Shown: positions 35,652 to 45,284, counted from the first letter of the stretch. The stretch: 48,977 nt of DNA from Budvicia aquatica DSM 5075 = ATCC 35567 (GCF_000427805.1 NZ_ATYS01000041.1:1-48977); one strand, 5' to 3'. A program made the numbers and translations. Notes: a model not told the origin generated them from the letters alone.

Positions 35652-37364
35652 GTGAACACATCCACTGAAACTAAAGTCGGTCATGGCTACGTTGAAGGTT
35701 TAGTACAAAAGTTTCCGAATACATTATTAGAAGAAAGTTGGCAGACCGAGAATCAGGTCACCCTAACCGTAAAGCTAAATATGCTGCCGGAAGTGGTTGA
35801 ATGGCTTTATTACGAACAGGGCGGCTGGTTATCTGTGTTGTTCGGTAATGATGAGCGCTCACTCAACGGCAGCTACGCCCTATATTACGTCATCTCCATG
35901 GAGGCTACGGTTAAGAGCTGGGTTACGGTCAAGGTTCTGGTTGATGAGAATTCATTAGAGTTCCCTTCCGTTACGCCACGCGTACCTGCCTGTGTTTGGG
36001 GTGAGCGTGAAGTGCGTGATATGTACGGCTTACGCCCGGTAGGATTACCGGATGAGCGCCGTCTGGTGCTGCCCGACGACTGGCCGGAAGATCTTTACCC
36101 GCTGCGTAAAGATTCAATGGACTATCGTGAACGCCCTGATCCGACCACCAATACTGAAACCTATAAGTTTATCAATGAAGGCGGAGAAAGCCGGGTTGTT
36201 CCTATTGGCCCGATGCATATCACCTCTGACGAACCGGGCCACTTCCGCCTGTTTGTGGACGGCGAAGACATTGTCGATGCCGACTATCGTCTGTTCTATG
36301 TCCACCGCGGCATGGAAAAACTGGCCGAAACCCGGATGGGCTATGATGAAGTCACCTTCTTAGCAGACCGGGTATGTGGTATCTGTGGATTCACCCACAG
36401 CGTGGCTTATGCTAACTCGGTTGAGAACGCATTAGGCATCAAAGTCCCTGAACGGGCTCAGATGATCCGCACTATCTTGCTGGAAGTGGAGCGTTTACAC
36501 AGCCACTTGCTGAACATTGGTCTGTCTTGCCACTTTGTCGGCTTTGATACCGGCTTTATGCAGTTCTTCCGCGTACGTGAAAAAGCCATGAAGATGGCAG
36601 AAATGCTGACCGGCGCACGTAAAACTTACGGGCTTAATCTGATCGGCGGCGTACGCCGCGACATCCTAAAAGACCAACGTCTTCAGGGCCTGAAAATCAT
36701 TCAGGAAATGCGTACTGAAGTGACCCAGCTAGTCGAAATTCTGCTGGAAACACCCAATATGCATCAGCGTACTTCCGGTATCGGTTTGCTGGATCGCAAA
36801 GTCGCCCGAGACTATAGCCCGGTAGGACCAATGGTCCGTGCCAGTGGCTATAACCGCGATGTACGTCGCGACCATCCGTTTGCCGCCTACGCCAATATTC
36901 CTTTCGATCTACAAGTGCTCGACGGCTGCGATGTTAATTCACGGGTTATGGTGCGTATTCATGAATTCTTTGAATCCATAGCCATTATTGAATACGGTCT
37001 GGCAAATATGCCTGCCGGTCCGCTACTGACCGAAGGTTTCAGTTACCAGCCGCACAAGTTCGCATTGGGCTTTACTGAAGCACCGCGCGGTGAAGACGTT
37101 CACTGGAGTATGTTGGGAGATAACCAGAAGCTGTATCGCTGGCGTTGCCGGGCTGCAACCTACGCTAACTGGCCAACTCTGCGTTATATGCTGAGAGGAA
37201 ATACCGTCTCTGATGCACCGTTAATTATCGGTAGCCTCGATCCTTGCTACTCCTGTACCGACCGCGTCACCGTGGTTGATGTGCGCAAACGTAAATCTCA
37301 AACGGTGTCCTACAAAGAGATCGAACGGTATGGCATTGAGCGTAAAAACTCGCCGCTGAAATAA
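35652..37364 (+). CDS. hyfG: Hydrogenase-4 large (NiFe) subunit HyfG
   Basis: The 570-residue protein fuses an N-terminal NuoC-like domain (about 1-170) to a NuoD-like NiFe catalytic domain. The nickel-binding motifs RVCGICGFTHS and DPCYSCTDR are intact. The latter is followed by a 32-residue tail that HycI-type proteases remove after the Arg once nickel is inserted. It reduces protons to H2. The start is a GTG at 35652 with AGGAGA upstream. Confidence 0.96.
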   Translation: MNTSTETKVGHGYVEGLVQKFPNTLLEESWQTENQVTLTVKLNMLPEVVEWLYYEQGGWLSVLFGNDERSLNGSYALYYVISMEATVKSWVTVKVLVDENSLEFPSVTPRVPACVWGEREVRDMYGLRPVGLPDERRLVLPDDWPEDLYPLRKDSMDYRERPDPTTNTETYKFINEGGESRVVPIGPMHITSDEPGHFRLFVDGEDIVDADYRLFYVHRGMEKLAETRMGYDEVTFLADRVCGICGFTHSVAYANSVENALGIKVPERAQMIRTILLEVERLHSHLLNIGLSCHFVGFDTGFMQFFRVREKAMKMAEMLTGARKTYGLNLIGGVRRDILKDQRLQGLKIIQEMRTEVTQLVEILLETPNMHQRTSGIGLLDRKVARDYSPVGPMVRASGYNRDVRRDHPFAAYANIPFDLQVLDGCDVNSRVMVRIHEFFESIAIIEYGLANMPAGPLLTEGFSYQPHKFALGFTEAPRGEDVHWSMLGDNQKLYRWRCRAATYANWPTLRYMLRGNTVSDAPLIIGSLDPCYSCTDRVTVVDVRKRKSQTVSYKEIERYGIERKNSPLK

Positions 37365-37379
37365 CGGAGATTAACCAGT

Positions 37380-37934
37380 ATGCTTAAGTTATTAAAAACA
37401 ATAATTAAAGTTGGCGATACCACGGTTAAATATCCGTTTAAGCCATACGAAGTTTGTGAAGACTTCAGGGGCAAGCCGGAATACAACGCGGAACAGTGTA
37501 TCGCCTGTGCCGCTTGTACTATGGCCTGTCCGGCCAATGCTCTGACAATGAACACCGATCGTTCTACCGGAGAGCGTAAATGGCTGTTATTCCTCGGCCG
37601 CTGCATTTTCTGCGGCCGCTGTGAAGAAGTTTGCCCGACCAAGGCAATCAGACTTTCTCAAGAGTTTGAAATGGCGGTCTTCAACAAGGCCGACTTATTT
37701 CAAGAAGCCATTTTTAAAGTGGCCGATTGCCACGTTTGTCAGCGCCCCTTTGCGCCGCGTAAATCGATTGATTACGCAATATCGCTGTTAGTGCAGTCAG
37801 GTATGGATCCGGTTGAAGCCGAGGCCCGGCGCCATCAGTTTGAAACCTGCCCTGAATGTAAGCGTAAACAAAATATCATCAGCTCCCCCGGTGTTTCTCT
37901 GGGTCAGCACCTTAATCAGGAGGCGGCTAAATGA
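37380..37934 (+). CDS. hyfH: Hydrogenase-4 ferredoxin subunit HyfH (NuoI-like)
   Basis: The 184-residue protein has two [4Fe-4S] motifs, [12 protein letters not shown] and [12 protein letters not shown], as in NuoI and HycF, plus a C-terminal CHVCQRPF...CPECKRKQ pair that could bind a metal. It links HyfA-type ferredoxins to HyfI. Its stop overlaps the hyfI start by four bases. Confidence 0.94.
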   Translation: MLKLLKTIIKVGDTTVKYPFKPYEVCEDFRGKPEYNAEQCIACAACTMACPANALTMNTDRSTGERKWLLFLGRCIFCGRCEEVCPTKAIRLSQEFEMAVFNKADLFQEAIFKVADCHVCQRPFAPRKSIDYAISLLVQSGMDPVEAEARRHQFETCPECKRKQNIISSPGVSLGQHLNQEAAK

Positions 37935-38719
37935 ACATTAATGTTCCAACGCCGGTTAACGGTATATCAACCCCGATGTCCGTTGACGCTCAGATCGCAA
38001 AATTAAAAACCACGCTGCTTAAAGACATCCAGCGTTCAGCCTACGTTTATCGGGTGGACTGCGGTGGCTGTAACGGCTGCGAAATCGAAATATTTGGTAC
38101 CATCACGCCGGTATTTGATACCGAACGGTTTGGTATCAAGGTAGTTCCTTCCCCGCGCCATGCTGACATTTTGCTGTTTACCGGCGCAGTAACTCGGGCA
38201 ATGCGTACCCCGGCCCTTCGGGCATATGAATCTGCCCCGGATCCTAAAATTTGCATCTCTTACGGTGCCTGTGGCTGCGGTGGCGGTATCTTCCACGACC
38301 TTTACTGTGTATGGGGTGGAAGCGATCAGATCGTGCCGATTGATGTCTATATCCCGGGCTGCCCTCCGACTCCGGCAGCGACCATCTATGGTTTTGCCAT
38401 GGCGCTGGGACTGCTTGACCAGAAGCTGAAATTGAACAATCACACCGAATCTGAAGGTGAGCAGGCGATGCTACGCTTCCCGTCACTGCCACCTGATTTA
38501 CGCGTTGCCTTAGAACGTGAAGCCAGAAGAATGGCCGGTTATCGCCAGGGCGGTAATATTGCCAACGAATTTATGCAGTTACTGGCTCAGGATTCTGCTC
38601 AACCAGTTAACGACCGTATTTATCAATATCTCAAGCAGCACGATGACCCAAGGCTTAGTGAGATTGTTACCCATCTGCAGGAGATCTGTGCTCCGTTAAT
38701 CAATGGAAAATTATCCTAA
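37931..38719 (+). CDS. hyfI: Hydrogenase-4 small subunit HyfI (NuoB-like)
   Basis: The 262-residue protein holds the proximal [4Fe-4S] cluster: [26 protein letters not shown] and [14 protein letters not shown] supply the cysteines. It pairs with HyfG. It has translational coupling on both sides: ATGA with hyfH, and TAATG with hyfJ. Confidence 0.95.
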   Translation: MNINVPTPVNGISTPMSVDAQIAKLKTTLLKDIQRSAYVYRVDCGGCNGCEIEIFGTITPVFDTERFGIKVVPSPRHADILLFTGAVTRAMRTPALRAYESAPDPKICISYGACGCGGGIFHDLYCVWGGSDQIVPIDVYIPGCPPTPAATIYGFAMALGLLDQKLKLNNHTESEGEQAMLRFPSLPPDLRVALEREARRMAGYRQGGNIANEFMQLLAQDSAQPVNDRIYQYLKQHDDPRLSEIVTHLQEICAPLINGKLS

Positions 38720-39129
38720 TGAGTGAAGATAAAGTCGTTTTCTATTCGCTTAACCAAAAGTTTGTAGACAGTGATGACGACCTGCCTGAACAAGCCCAGC
38801 AAGTGATGTATTACTCGCTGGCGATTGGTCATCACGTTGGCGTCATTGATTGCCTTAAAACCTTAATGGAATGCCCGACAGAGAAGTACCAACGGTGGAT
38901 CGCCCATTTGCCCGAAGGCGGAAAAGCCCGCAGTAAAATGGAAGGATTGATGAAATTTGGTGAAATCACTATCGACGTCAGCCATGTCCAACTGCTGGCT
39001 CAGGCTTGGGATGCGGTAAAAGATGGCCTGAATGAAGAACAGGCCAGATGGACCACGATTTTGATGCAGTCTCTGCATGATATTGAACGTGAACCTGCGA
39101 TTTATCTGATGGTCAGGAGACGTAACTAA
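38719..39129 (+). CDS. hyfJ: HyfJ/HycH-type maturation protein
   Basis: This 136-residue soluble protein matches HycH/HyfJ (E. coli about 136-137), including VVFYSLNQKFVDSDDDLPEQ at the start. The family is needed for large-subunit maturation or assembly; the exact function is unresolved. Start and stop both overlap neighbouring genes by one base (TAATG). Confidence 0.92.
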   Translation: MSEDKVVFYSLNQKFVDSDDDLPEQAQQVMYYSLAIGHHVGVIDCLKTLMECPTEKYQRWIAHLPEGGKARSKMEGLMKFGEITIDVSHVQLLAQAWDAVKDGLNEEQARWTTILMQSLHDIEREPAIYLMVRRRN

Positions 39130-39599
39130 TGTCAGAACAGCGTGTTAAACACGTGGTATTAGCCGTTGGTAACAACATGATGGGAGACGACGGTGCAGGC
39201 CCGTTGCTCTATGACATGATGACGCAAAACCCGATTGCCGACTGGTATGCCATTGACGGCGGTTCAGCACCTGAGAATTCCGTCCATCAGGTGCGGGAAC
39301 TTAAGCCTGAACTACTGGTGCTGGTCGATGCTGCCGATATGGAACTCGATCCCGGCCAAATTCGCATCATTGATGCGGACTCTATTGCTGAGATGTTCAT
39401 TATGAGTACCCATAACCTGCCGCTGAATTTTCTGATCGATCAGCTGAAAGAAGATATCCCGCAGGTTATTTTCATCGGTATACAACCGTCGATAGTTTCG
39501 TTTGCTTTCCCGATGACTAACGAAGTTAAGCAAGCCGTTGAAACGGTGTATCACAGTATTGCCAATTGGCAGAACGGACAGGAATTTGAACACATTTAG
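39129..39599 (+). CDS. hycI: Hydrogenase maturation protease HycI
   Basis: The 156-residue protease, the same length as E. coli HycI, has the nickel-recognising acidic residues in GNNMMGDDGAGPLLYDMM and LVLVDAADMELDPG, and the STHNLPLNFLIDQL segment. It removes the C-terminal tail of the NiFe subunit. In E. coli hycI belongs to the hydrogenase-3 operon and the hyf operon lacks it; here it directly follows hyfJ, making the hyf operon self-sufficient. Confidence 0.94.
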   Translation: MSEQRVKHVVLAVGNNMMGDDGAGPLLYDMMTQNPIADWYAIDGGSAPENSVHQVRELKPELLVLVDAADMELDPGQIRIIDADSIAEMFIMSTHNLPLNFLIDQLKEDIPQVIFIGIQPSIVSFAFPMTNEVKQAVETVYHSIANWQNGQEFEHI

Positions 39600-39766
39600 T
39601 CAGACAGATGCACAAATCAATAATGAATAAACCGGTAACTTAACGAATCATAGTGAATATTGCGGTATATCAACATCAGCCTGCGTCGTCTGGTGTATCA
39701 CTAATTAATAATTCCTGCTTTTCGCCTGAATGTTACCGGCATTCTATCGTTTCATTCGTTTTTACC

Positions 39767-39816
39767 TGTCGACACATTTGCCGAAATCTTGTCGACATTC
39801 GAAAAGTGACATTCGG
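39767..39816. promoter_or_regulatory. Probable FhlA-type upstream activating sequence
   Basis: Two similar blocks, TGTCGACACATTT (39767-39779) and TTGTCGACATTCG (39789-39801), are followed by AAAAGTGACATTCGG. They lie about 75-110 bases upstream of the -24/-12 promoter. Related TGTCGA sequences occur before hyfA and in its decayed copy. Assignment to FhlA rests on position and resemblance to its enhancer sequences as I recall them. Confidence 0.6.
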
Positions 39817-39877
39817 CAACTTGGGTTTAAATTAAAATAAATCCTTTAGATTTAGTAAGTTATAAAAATAATACACT

Positions 39878-39894
39878 TTGGCATAAACCCTGCT
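39878..39894 (+). promoter_or_regulatory. sigma54 promoter of hydN-fdhF
   Basis: TTGGCATAAACCCTGCT has GG (39880-39881) and GC (39892-39893) exactly ten bases apart, upstream of hydN. Confidence 0.85.
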
Positions 39895-39940
39895 TAGGGT
39901 TAAGTGATGAGCATACTTAACTCGGGGCTATGCCAGCGTT

Positions 39941-40065
39941 TATACCCAAAATAATTCGGGTTGCAGGAAGATGGTAAAAGAGTGAGTCACGATGAGCTTA
40001 CTAGAGTAAGTGATTCGGGTGAACGAACACAGCCAGCGCAACTGCAACCTGAAAGATGACGGGTA
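39941..40065. repeat. Enterobacterial intergenic repeat (full-length copy)
   Basis: It begins TATACCCAAAATAATTCGGG and ends with CCTGAAAGATGACGGGTA. Outer ends (ATACCC/GGGTA) and inner arms GGTTGCAG/CTGCAACC are inverted, and the centre has CTTACT-AG-AGTAAG. Similar repeats are scattered in Yersinia and Serratia-type genomes. A short deletion derivative is at 43882. Confidence 0.7.
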
Positions 40066-40120
40066 ACACTATTCCCTACTGTCGAACTATCGTCAGGAAC
40101 CGAGTAATGGAGATGTATTT

Positions 40121-40666
40121 ATGAACCGGTTCGTTATCGCAGATCCAAAAAGCTGTATCGGATGCCGCACCTGTGAAGTGGCATGCGTTATAGCCCACAG
40201 TACTGATAACGATGTTGCTAATCTTTCGGTAAAAAACTTTACGCCTCGTATTCGAGTGGTAAAAGGACAAACCATCAGTACAGCAATTCTCTGTCGTCAC
40301 TGTGAAGATGCCCCTTGTGCAGAAGTGTGTCCTAACGGCGCTATTGTACGTAGCAATAACAGCATTCAAGTTATTCAGGAAAAATGCATCGGCTGTAAAA
40401 CCTGTGCGATTGCCTGCCCTTACGGCGCAATGAATATTGTGACTAAAACCGTCACCATTCCCGGCAATGGTGCAGTCGCAAGCATGCGTCAAAAAACTGA
40501 AGCCCAAAAGTGCGACCTTTGTGAGGGGAAAGCTGATGGCCCGACCTGTATCAAAGTTTGTCCGACTAACGCGTTACGCTTGGTGACACCAGAATCATTA
40601 GAAACAATGTTACGGAAGAAACAAGAGCGGGCAGCGCTGGAAGAAGCGGCAGAAATAAATTTTTAA
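40121..40666 (+). CDS. hydN: Electron-transfer ferredoxin HydN
   Basis: The 181-residue protein has four [4Fe-4S] motifs (CIGCRTCEVAC, CRHCEDAPCAEVCP, CIGCKTCAIACP, CDLCEGKADGPTCIKVCP) and matches E. coli HydN (175 residues) along its length. It is paralogous to HyfA. It probably carries electrons from formate dehydrogenase H to the hydrogenase complex. The gene is 39 bases ahead of fdhF and shares its sigma54 promoter. Confidence 0.94.
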   Translation: MNRFVIADPKSCIGCRTCEVACVIAHSTDNDVANLSVKNFTPRIRVVKGQTISTAILCRHCEDAPCAEVCPNGAIVRSNNSIQVIQEKCIGCKTCAIACPYGAMNIVTKTVTIPGNGAVASMRQKTEAQKCDLCEGKADGPTCIKVCPTNALRLVTPESLETMLRKKQERAALEEAAEINF

Positions 40667-40705
40667 GCGTCAAGCATCCCCACGGACTTGAGGAGTTAAA
40701 CGAGC

Positions 40706-42850
40706 ATGAAAAAAGTAATTACCGTCTGCCCATATTGTGCATCGGGCTGTAAAATCAACCTGTTGGTTGATGGCGGGAAAGTTGTTGGTGCCGAAGGCGC
40801 TGATGGCGTGACTAACCAGGGTGAGCTTTGTTTAAAAGGTTACTATGGTTGGGACTTCCTGAATGATACAAAAATTCTTACCCCACGGCTGACTAAGCCA
40901 ATGATTCGTCGTCAACGCGGTGGCGAATTTGAAGCCGTATCTTGGGAAGAGGCTATCGAATTTGCCAGTTCCCGTATGAAGAAAATTATTGAAGAGCACG
41001 GTCCTGACGCCGTGATGACTTCAGGTTCATCTCGTGGCCCCGGTAACGAAGTGAACTATATTATGCAGAAGTTTGCCCGTGCCGCTATCGGCACCAATAA
41101 CGTGGATTGCTGCGCTCGCGTTTGACATGGCCCTTCGGTTGCAGGTCTGCACCGCTCAGTGGGTAATGGCGCGATGAGTAACTCCATCTGCGAAATTGAA
41201 GATACCAAATGTGTTTTTGTCTTTGGCTATAACGCCGCAGACTCTCATCCTATCGTTGCCCGCCGTATTCTTAAGGCCAAGGCGAAGGGTGCAAAAGTGA
41301 TTGTTTGCGATCCGCGCTATATCGAAACTGCGCGTATTGCTGATATCTACCTTCCGTTGAAAAATGGCAGTAACGTTGCCTTACTTAACGCATTTGCTAA
41401 TGTATTAATTACCGAAAATCTTTATAACAAAGAGTATGTGGCTAATTATACCGAAGGCTTCGATGAGTACTGGAAGAGCGTTGAGAAGTACACGCCAGAA
41501 TACGTTGAAGAAACCACCGGGTTATCCGCCCAACAAATTCGTGAAACCATTCGTATGTATGCCGCCGCACCGTCTGCCACTATTTTATGGGGCATGGGCG
41601 TTACTCAGTGGGGTCAGGGCGTTGATACCGTAAGGTGCTTAACCAGCCTGGCATTGCTCACCGGCAATTTGGGCAGACCAAACGTTGGCGTTGCACCGGT
41701 TCGCGGTCAAAACAACGTACAGGGTGCCTGTGATATGGGGGCACTTATTGATACCCTTCCGGGCTATCAGTACGTTAACGATCCTGAAGCCAGAGCAAAA
41801 TTTGCGAAGGCCTGGGGCGTTGAATCCCTGCCAGAGAAGAAAGGTTATCCTCTCAGTGAAGTTCCGCACAATGCCATTTCAGGCAAAGTGAAAGCCTTCT
41901 ACGTCATGGGTGAAGACCCGATGCAGACTGAACCAGATCTTTCTATGGTTCGCAAAGGCTTTGAAGCAATGGATCTGGTGATTGTTCAAGACATCTTTAT
42001 GACTCAAACCGCCGCTATCGCTGATGTTATTTTCCCTGCCACCTCTTGGGGTGAGCATGAAGGGGTTTATACCAGCGCAGACCGCGGGTTCCAGCGTTTC
42101 TACAAAGCCGTTGAGCCTAAAGGCGATGTAAAAACTGACTGGGAAATCATCTGCCTGATGTCGACGGCTATCGGCTACCCGATGAAGTACAACAATACTC
42201 AGGAAATCTGGGATGAGCTGCGTGAGCTGTGCCCTAAATATTATGGCGCAACCTACGAGAAGATGGCCGATCTTGGCTATATTCAATGGCCATGCCCGAC
42301 ACTAGATCATCCGGGTACACCGTATCTGTACGAAGGCAATGTATTCAGCCGCCCGAACGGTAAAGGTGAACTTTATGCCTGTGAATGGCGTCCACCAATG
42401 GAGCTTACCGATGAAGAGTATCCGCTGGCATTAGCCACGGTGCGTGAAGTCGGTCACTACTCCTGTCGCTCGATGACCGGTAACTGTGCGGCATTACAGA
42501 CTCTGGCCGATGAACCTGGCTACATTCAGATGAATACTCAAGATGCAGCTAATCTGGGCATTAAGCAGGATCAGTTGGTCTGGATTTCATCTCGTCGCGG
42601 TAAAGTCATCAGTCGGGCAACGATCAGTGACCGAACCAACAAGGGGGCGGTCTATATGACTTACCAATGGTGGATCGGAGCCTGTAATGAGCTAACGCTG
42701 GATGAACTGGATCCAATATCCAGAACGCCGGAGTTCAAACACTGTGCGGTGAAAGTAGAACCGATTCCCGACCAGAACTGGGCTGAAGGTTACGTTCAGA
42801 AAGAATACACTGCATTAAAAGCACGTTTACGTAAGGCAGTTGAAGTCTAA
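40706..42850 (+). CDS. fdhF: Formate dehydrogenase H, selenocysteine-containing
   Basis: The gene encodes 714 residues if the in-frame TGA at 41123-41125 is read as selenocysteine (residue 140), identical in position to E. coli FdhF. The N-terminal [4Fe-4S] cysteines are C8-x2-C11-x3-C15 and Cys42; the Sec follows NVDCCARV and ligates molybdenum in the bis-MGD cofactor. Molybdopterin-binding blocks (WGMGVTQWGQG, GQNNVQGACDMG) follow. It oxidises formate to CO2 and supplies the hydrogenase-4 complex. GAGGAG precedes the ATG. The frame is intact on both sides of the TGA, so this is not a frameshift. Confidence 0.97.
41123..41164 (+). promoter_or_regulatory. Bacterial SECIS element
   Basis: The bases just after the TGA closely follow the E. 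coli fdhF SECIS. The apical hairpin is in GGTTGCAGGTCTGCACC (41139-41155), with the GGTC loop and bulged T recognised by SelB. Confidence 0.9.
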
Positions 42851-42874
42851 ATACTGGCTAAAATCACCTGACGG

Positions 42875-42913
42875 AAGGGTCGCTATCATCATTGATAGCG
42901 GCCCTTTATTTTT
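42875..42913 (+). terminator. Terminator of hydN-fdhF
   Basis: AGGGTCGCTATCA (42876-42888) pairs with TGATAGCGGCCCT (42893-42905), with one mismatch or wobble, followed by a T-rich tract. Confidence 0.93.
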
Positions 42914-43010
42914 TCCCTTATTCACAGATCTCTTTTTACCCCTCCCCCACTCAAAAAAAAGACATTCATCACAAATTAATAAAATAAAACTCAAATCAAT
43001 ATAAATATTA

Positions 43011-43064
43011 CTTTTTAGTTTAATGTTACGCGTATAAAGTTACGCATAACATTAAACTAAAAAG
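43011..43064. promoter_or_regulatory. 18-bp inverted repeat with GntR/IdnR-like operators before idnO
   Basis: The arm CTTTTTAGTTTAATGTTA (43011-43028) is perfectly mirrored at 43047-43064. The centre repeats GTTACGC (43025 and 43039), giving half-sites like the ATGTTAC...GTAACAT operators of GntR/IdnR. The right arm touches the idnO ribosome site (AGAGG, 43063-43067), so repressor binding or an RNA hairpin could limit expression. Confidence 0.65.
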
Positions 43065-43073
43065 AGGTATTTT

Positions 43074-43838
43074 ATGAAAAATCTATTTAACCTTAACGGA
43101 AAAAGAGCTCTGATAACAGGTTCAGCTCAGGGAATTGGTTTCTTATTGGCTCAGGGGTTAGGTCATCAGGGTGCTGAAATCATCGTTAATGACATTACTC
43201 AGGAGAGAGCTGAATCCGCAGCGCAACAGCTGCGTGATGAGGGTATTACTGCACATGCCTTCGGATTCAACGTAACCTTATCCGGTGAAGTGACAAACGC
43301 CATTGCGAACATCGAAAACACTATCGGGCCTATCGATATTCTGATTAATAATGCCGGTATTCAGCGCCGCTATCCGTTTACTGAATTTCCTGAAAGTGAA
43401 TGGGACGCGGTAATTAATGTGAATCAGAAATCGGTATTTCTAGTCTCCCAGCAGGTCGCCAAATTTATGATGACCCGCAAAGCCGGCAAGATCATTAATA
43501 TCTGTTCGATGCAGAGTGAATTAGGCAGAGAGACAATCACCCCTTATGCCGCGGCAAAAGGCGCAGTAAAAATGCTAACCCGCGGAATGTGCGTAGAGCT
43601 GGCTCCTTACAATATTCAGGTTAATGGAATCGCCCCTGGTTATTTTGATACGGCGATGACCAAGGCTCTGGTAGAGAATGAAGAATTCTCACAGTGGCTG
43701 TTTAAACGCACCCCGGCAGCCCGCTGGGGAAAACCTGAGGAGTTAGTCGGTTCAGCTATCTTCCTGTCATCATCAGCATCAAACTTCGTAAACGGACATT
43801 TGGTCTTTGTTGATGGTGGTATGCTCGCAGCAGTCTAA
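43074..43838 (+). CDS. idnO: Gluconate 5-dehydrogenase (5-keto-D-gluconate reductase)
   Basis: This 254-residue short-chain dehydrogenase has TGSAQGIG (15-22) for NAD(P) binding, NNAGIQRR (92-99), and the catalytic Ser145, Tyr158 and Lys162 (YAAAKGAV). It matches E. coli IdnO closely over its whole length, including ICSMQSELGRETITPYAA and the FVNGHLVFVDGGML end. It interconverts 5-keto-D-gluconate and D-gluconate. The usual idnD and idnT partners are absent; an MFS carrier and an IdnR-like regulator follow instead. Confidence 0.9.
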   Translation: MKNLFNLNGKRALITGSAQGIGFLLAQGLGHQGAEIIVNDITQERAESAAQQLRDEGITAHAFGFNVTLSGEVTNAIANIENTIGPIDILINNAGIQRRYPFTEFPESEWDAVINVNQKSVFLVSQQVAKFMMTRKAGKIINICSMQSELGRETITPYAAAKGAVKMLTRGMCVELAPYNIQVNGIAPGYFDTAMTKALVENEEFSQWLFKRTPAARWGKPEELVGSAIFLSSSASNFVNGHLVFVDGGMLAAV

Positions 43839-43881
43839 AAACAGTTAAATAAAAATCAGATAGATTATTGCCTGTATTATT

Positions 43882-43950
43882 TATACCCAAAATAATTCTA
43901 AGTGCAGAAAAGCGGTCAATGCATCTGCAGCTTGAAGTATCACGGGGATA
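43882..43950. repeat. Short derivative of the intergenic repeat
   Basis: It starts TATACCCAAAATAATTC and ends CTGCAGCTTGAAGTATCACGG, matching both ends of the element at 39941 but lacking its centre. It separates idnO from the MFS gene. Confidence 0.6.
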
Positions 43951-43991
43951 TACGGGTAAGGGATTCTGCATCTCTATATTTGGAAAACATC

Positions 43992-45248
43992 ATGACAACA
44001 GTGAAGAAACTCGCCAGCCGCCGCTGGTGGTATTTAATGCCGATTATTTTTATTACTTACAGCCTCGCCTACTTAGACCGCGCGAACTATGGATTTGCAG
44101 CCGCAGCAGGTATTGAACACGACCTGAATATCAGTAAAGGCACATCATCATTAATCGGTGCTCTGTTCTTTCTGGGATATTTCTTCTTTCAGGTTCCCGG
44201 TGCTATCTATGCGGTAAAACGCAGCGTTCGTAAAATGATATTTGTCAGCCTGATTCTTTGGGGCGCCTGCGCTGCTGCTACCGGCTTCGTGAGTAATATT
44301 CCCATGCTGATGGCAATCCGTTTTACGCTTGGTGTGGTCGAAGCTGCCGTAATGCCAGCGATGCTGATTTATATCAGTAACTGGTTTACCAAAGGCGAAC
44401 GCTCCAGAGCCAATACCTTCCTGATATTAGGTAATCCGGTTACCGTTCTGTGGATGTCGATCGTTTCTGGTTACCTGATTACTGCCTATGGCTGGCGTGA
44501 AATGTTTATCATCGAAGGTGTTCCGGCGATTATCTGGGCATTTTGTTGGTGGGTTCTGGTCAGAGATAAACCTTCAGAAGTTTCATGGCTCAGCGAGCAG
44601 GAAAAGAAAGACCTGCAGGAAGTCATGGACAGCGAACAGCAAAATATAAAGCCTGTGCGCAACTATGGCGAAGCACTACGTTCTCGCAACGTTATTATGC
44701 TGTGTGCAGTACATGCCTTATGGAGCGTCGGAGTTTACGGTTTTATGATGTGGATGCCTTCGATCATTAAGTCAGCGGCATCATTAGATATGGTGACCGT
44801 TGGCTGGTTGTCTGCCGCTCCTTATCTGTTTGCCGTTGTGATGATGTTAACCGTTTCCTGGCTATCTGATAAATTGCAAAATCGGAAGCTATTCATCTGG
44901 CCATTGCTCTGCGTTGCCGGTGCCGCGTTCTTTACTTCGTACCTGATTGGCCCTGACCATTTCTGGATTTCATACACGCTGTTAATTATTGCCGCTGGCT
45001 GTATGTATGCACCTTACGGACCTTTCTTTGCACTGATCCCTGAGCTACTACCGCGTAATGTTTCCGGCGTATCTATCGGCTTAATTAATAGCTTTGGCGC
45101 ACTAGGCGCATTCCTAGGTGCATGGTTGGTTGGCTACCTTAACGGCCTGACCGGAAGCCCAAGTATGTCTTATACCTTTATGGCTATTGCTCTTGTTCTC
45201 TCCGTCGTTTTAATGGCGAATGTTCGCACGCCAAAAGAAAATCATTAA
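43992..45248 (+). CDS. MFS transporter, anion:cation symporter family
   Basis: The 418-residue permease has about 12 membrane segments, a SLAYLDRANYGFA first helix and an FFQVPGAIYAVKRSVRKM MFS loop typical of the ACS/tartrate-phthalate-like group of organic acid carriers. I prefer the ATG at 43992, where the hydrophilic MTTVKKLASRRWW leader begins; the frame back to 43902 lies in the repeat. Between idnO and an IdnR-like gene it probably carries 5-ketogluconate, idonate or gluconate, replacing IdnT. Confidence 0.85.
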   Translation: MTTVKKLASRRWWYLMPIIFITYSLAYLDRANYGFAAAAGIEHDLNISKGTSSLIGALFFLGYFFFQVPGAIYAVKRSVRKMIFVSLILWGACAAATGFVSNIPMLMAIRFTLGVVEAAVMPAMLIYISNWFTKGERSRANTFLILGNPVTVLWMSIVSGYLITAYGWREMFIIEGVPAIIWAFCWWVLVRDKPSEVSWLSEQEKKDLQEVMDSEQQNIKPVRNYGEALRSRNVIMLCAVHALWSVGVYGFMMWMPSIIKSAASLDMVTVGWLSAAPYLFAVVMMLTVSWLSDKLQNRKLFIWPLLCVAGAAFFTSYLIGPDHFWISYTLLIIAAGCMYAPYGPFFALIPELLPRNVSGVSIGLINSFGALGAFLGAWLVGYLNGLTGSPSMSYTFMAIALVLSVVLMANVRTPKENH

Positions 45249-45259
45249 TAAATAGAACC

Positions 45260-45284
45260 AGTGGGGTGATAAGCTCACCCCACT
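45260..45284 (+). terminator. Hairpin after the idnO-linked MFS gene
   Basis: AGTGGGGTGA pairs perfectly with TCACCCCACT around five bases. The T-run is absent, so it may only attenuate or stabilise the transcript. Confidence 0.55.

Larger units (their letters stand above)
39600..40120. other. hycI-hydN intergenic control region
   Basis: No gene is present. In order it contains TGTCGA-type activator-like sites (39767-39816), the sigma54 promoter (39878-39894), and an intergenic repeat (39941-40065) that occupies the leader of hydN. No obvious terminator follows hycI. Confidence 0.7.

Noticed and set aside
41123-41125. Stop codon splitting fdhF, as if frameshifted or a pseudogene
   Set aside because: The TGA is in frame at the conserved Sec140 position and is followed by a SECIS hairpin.
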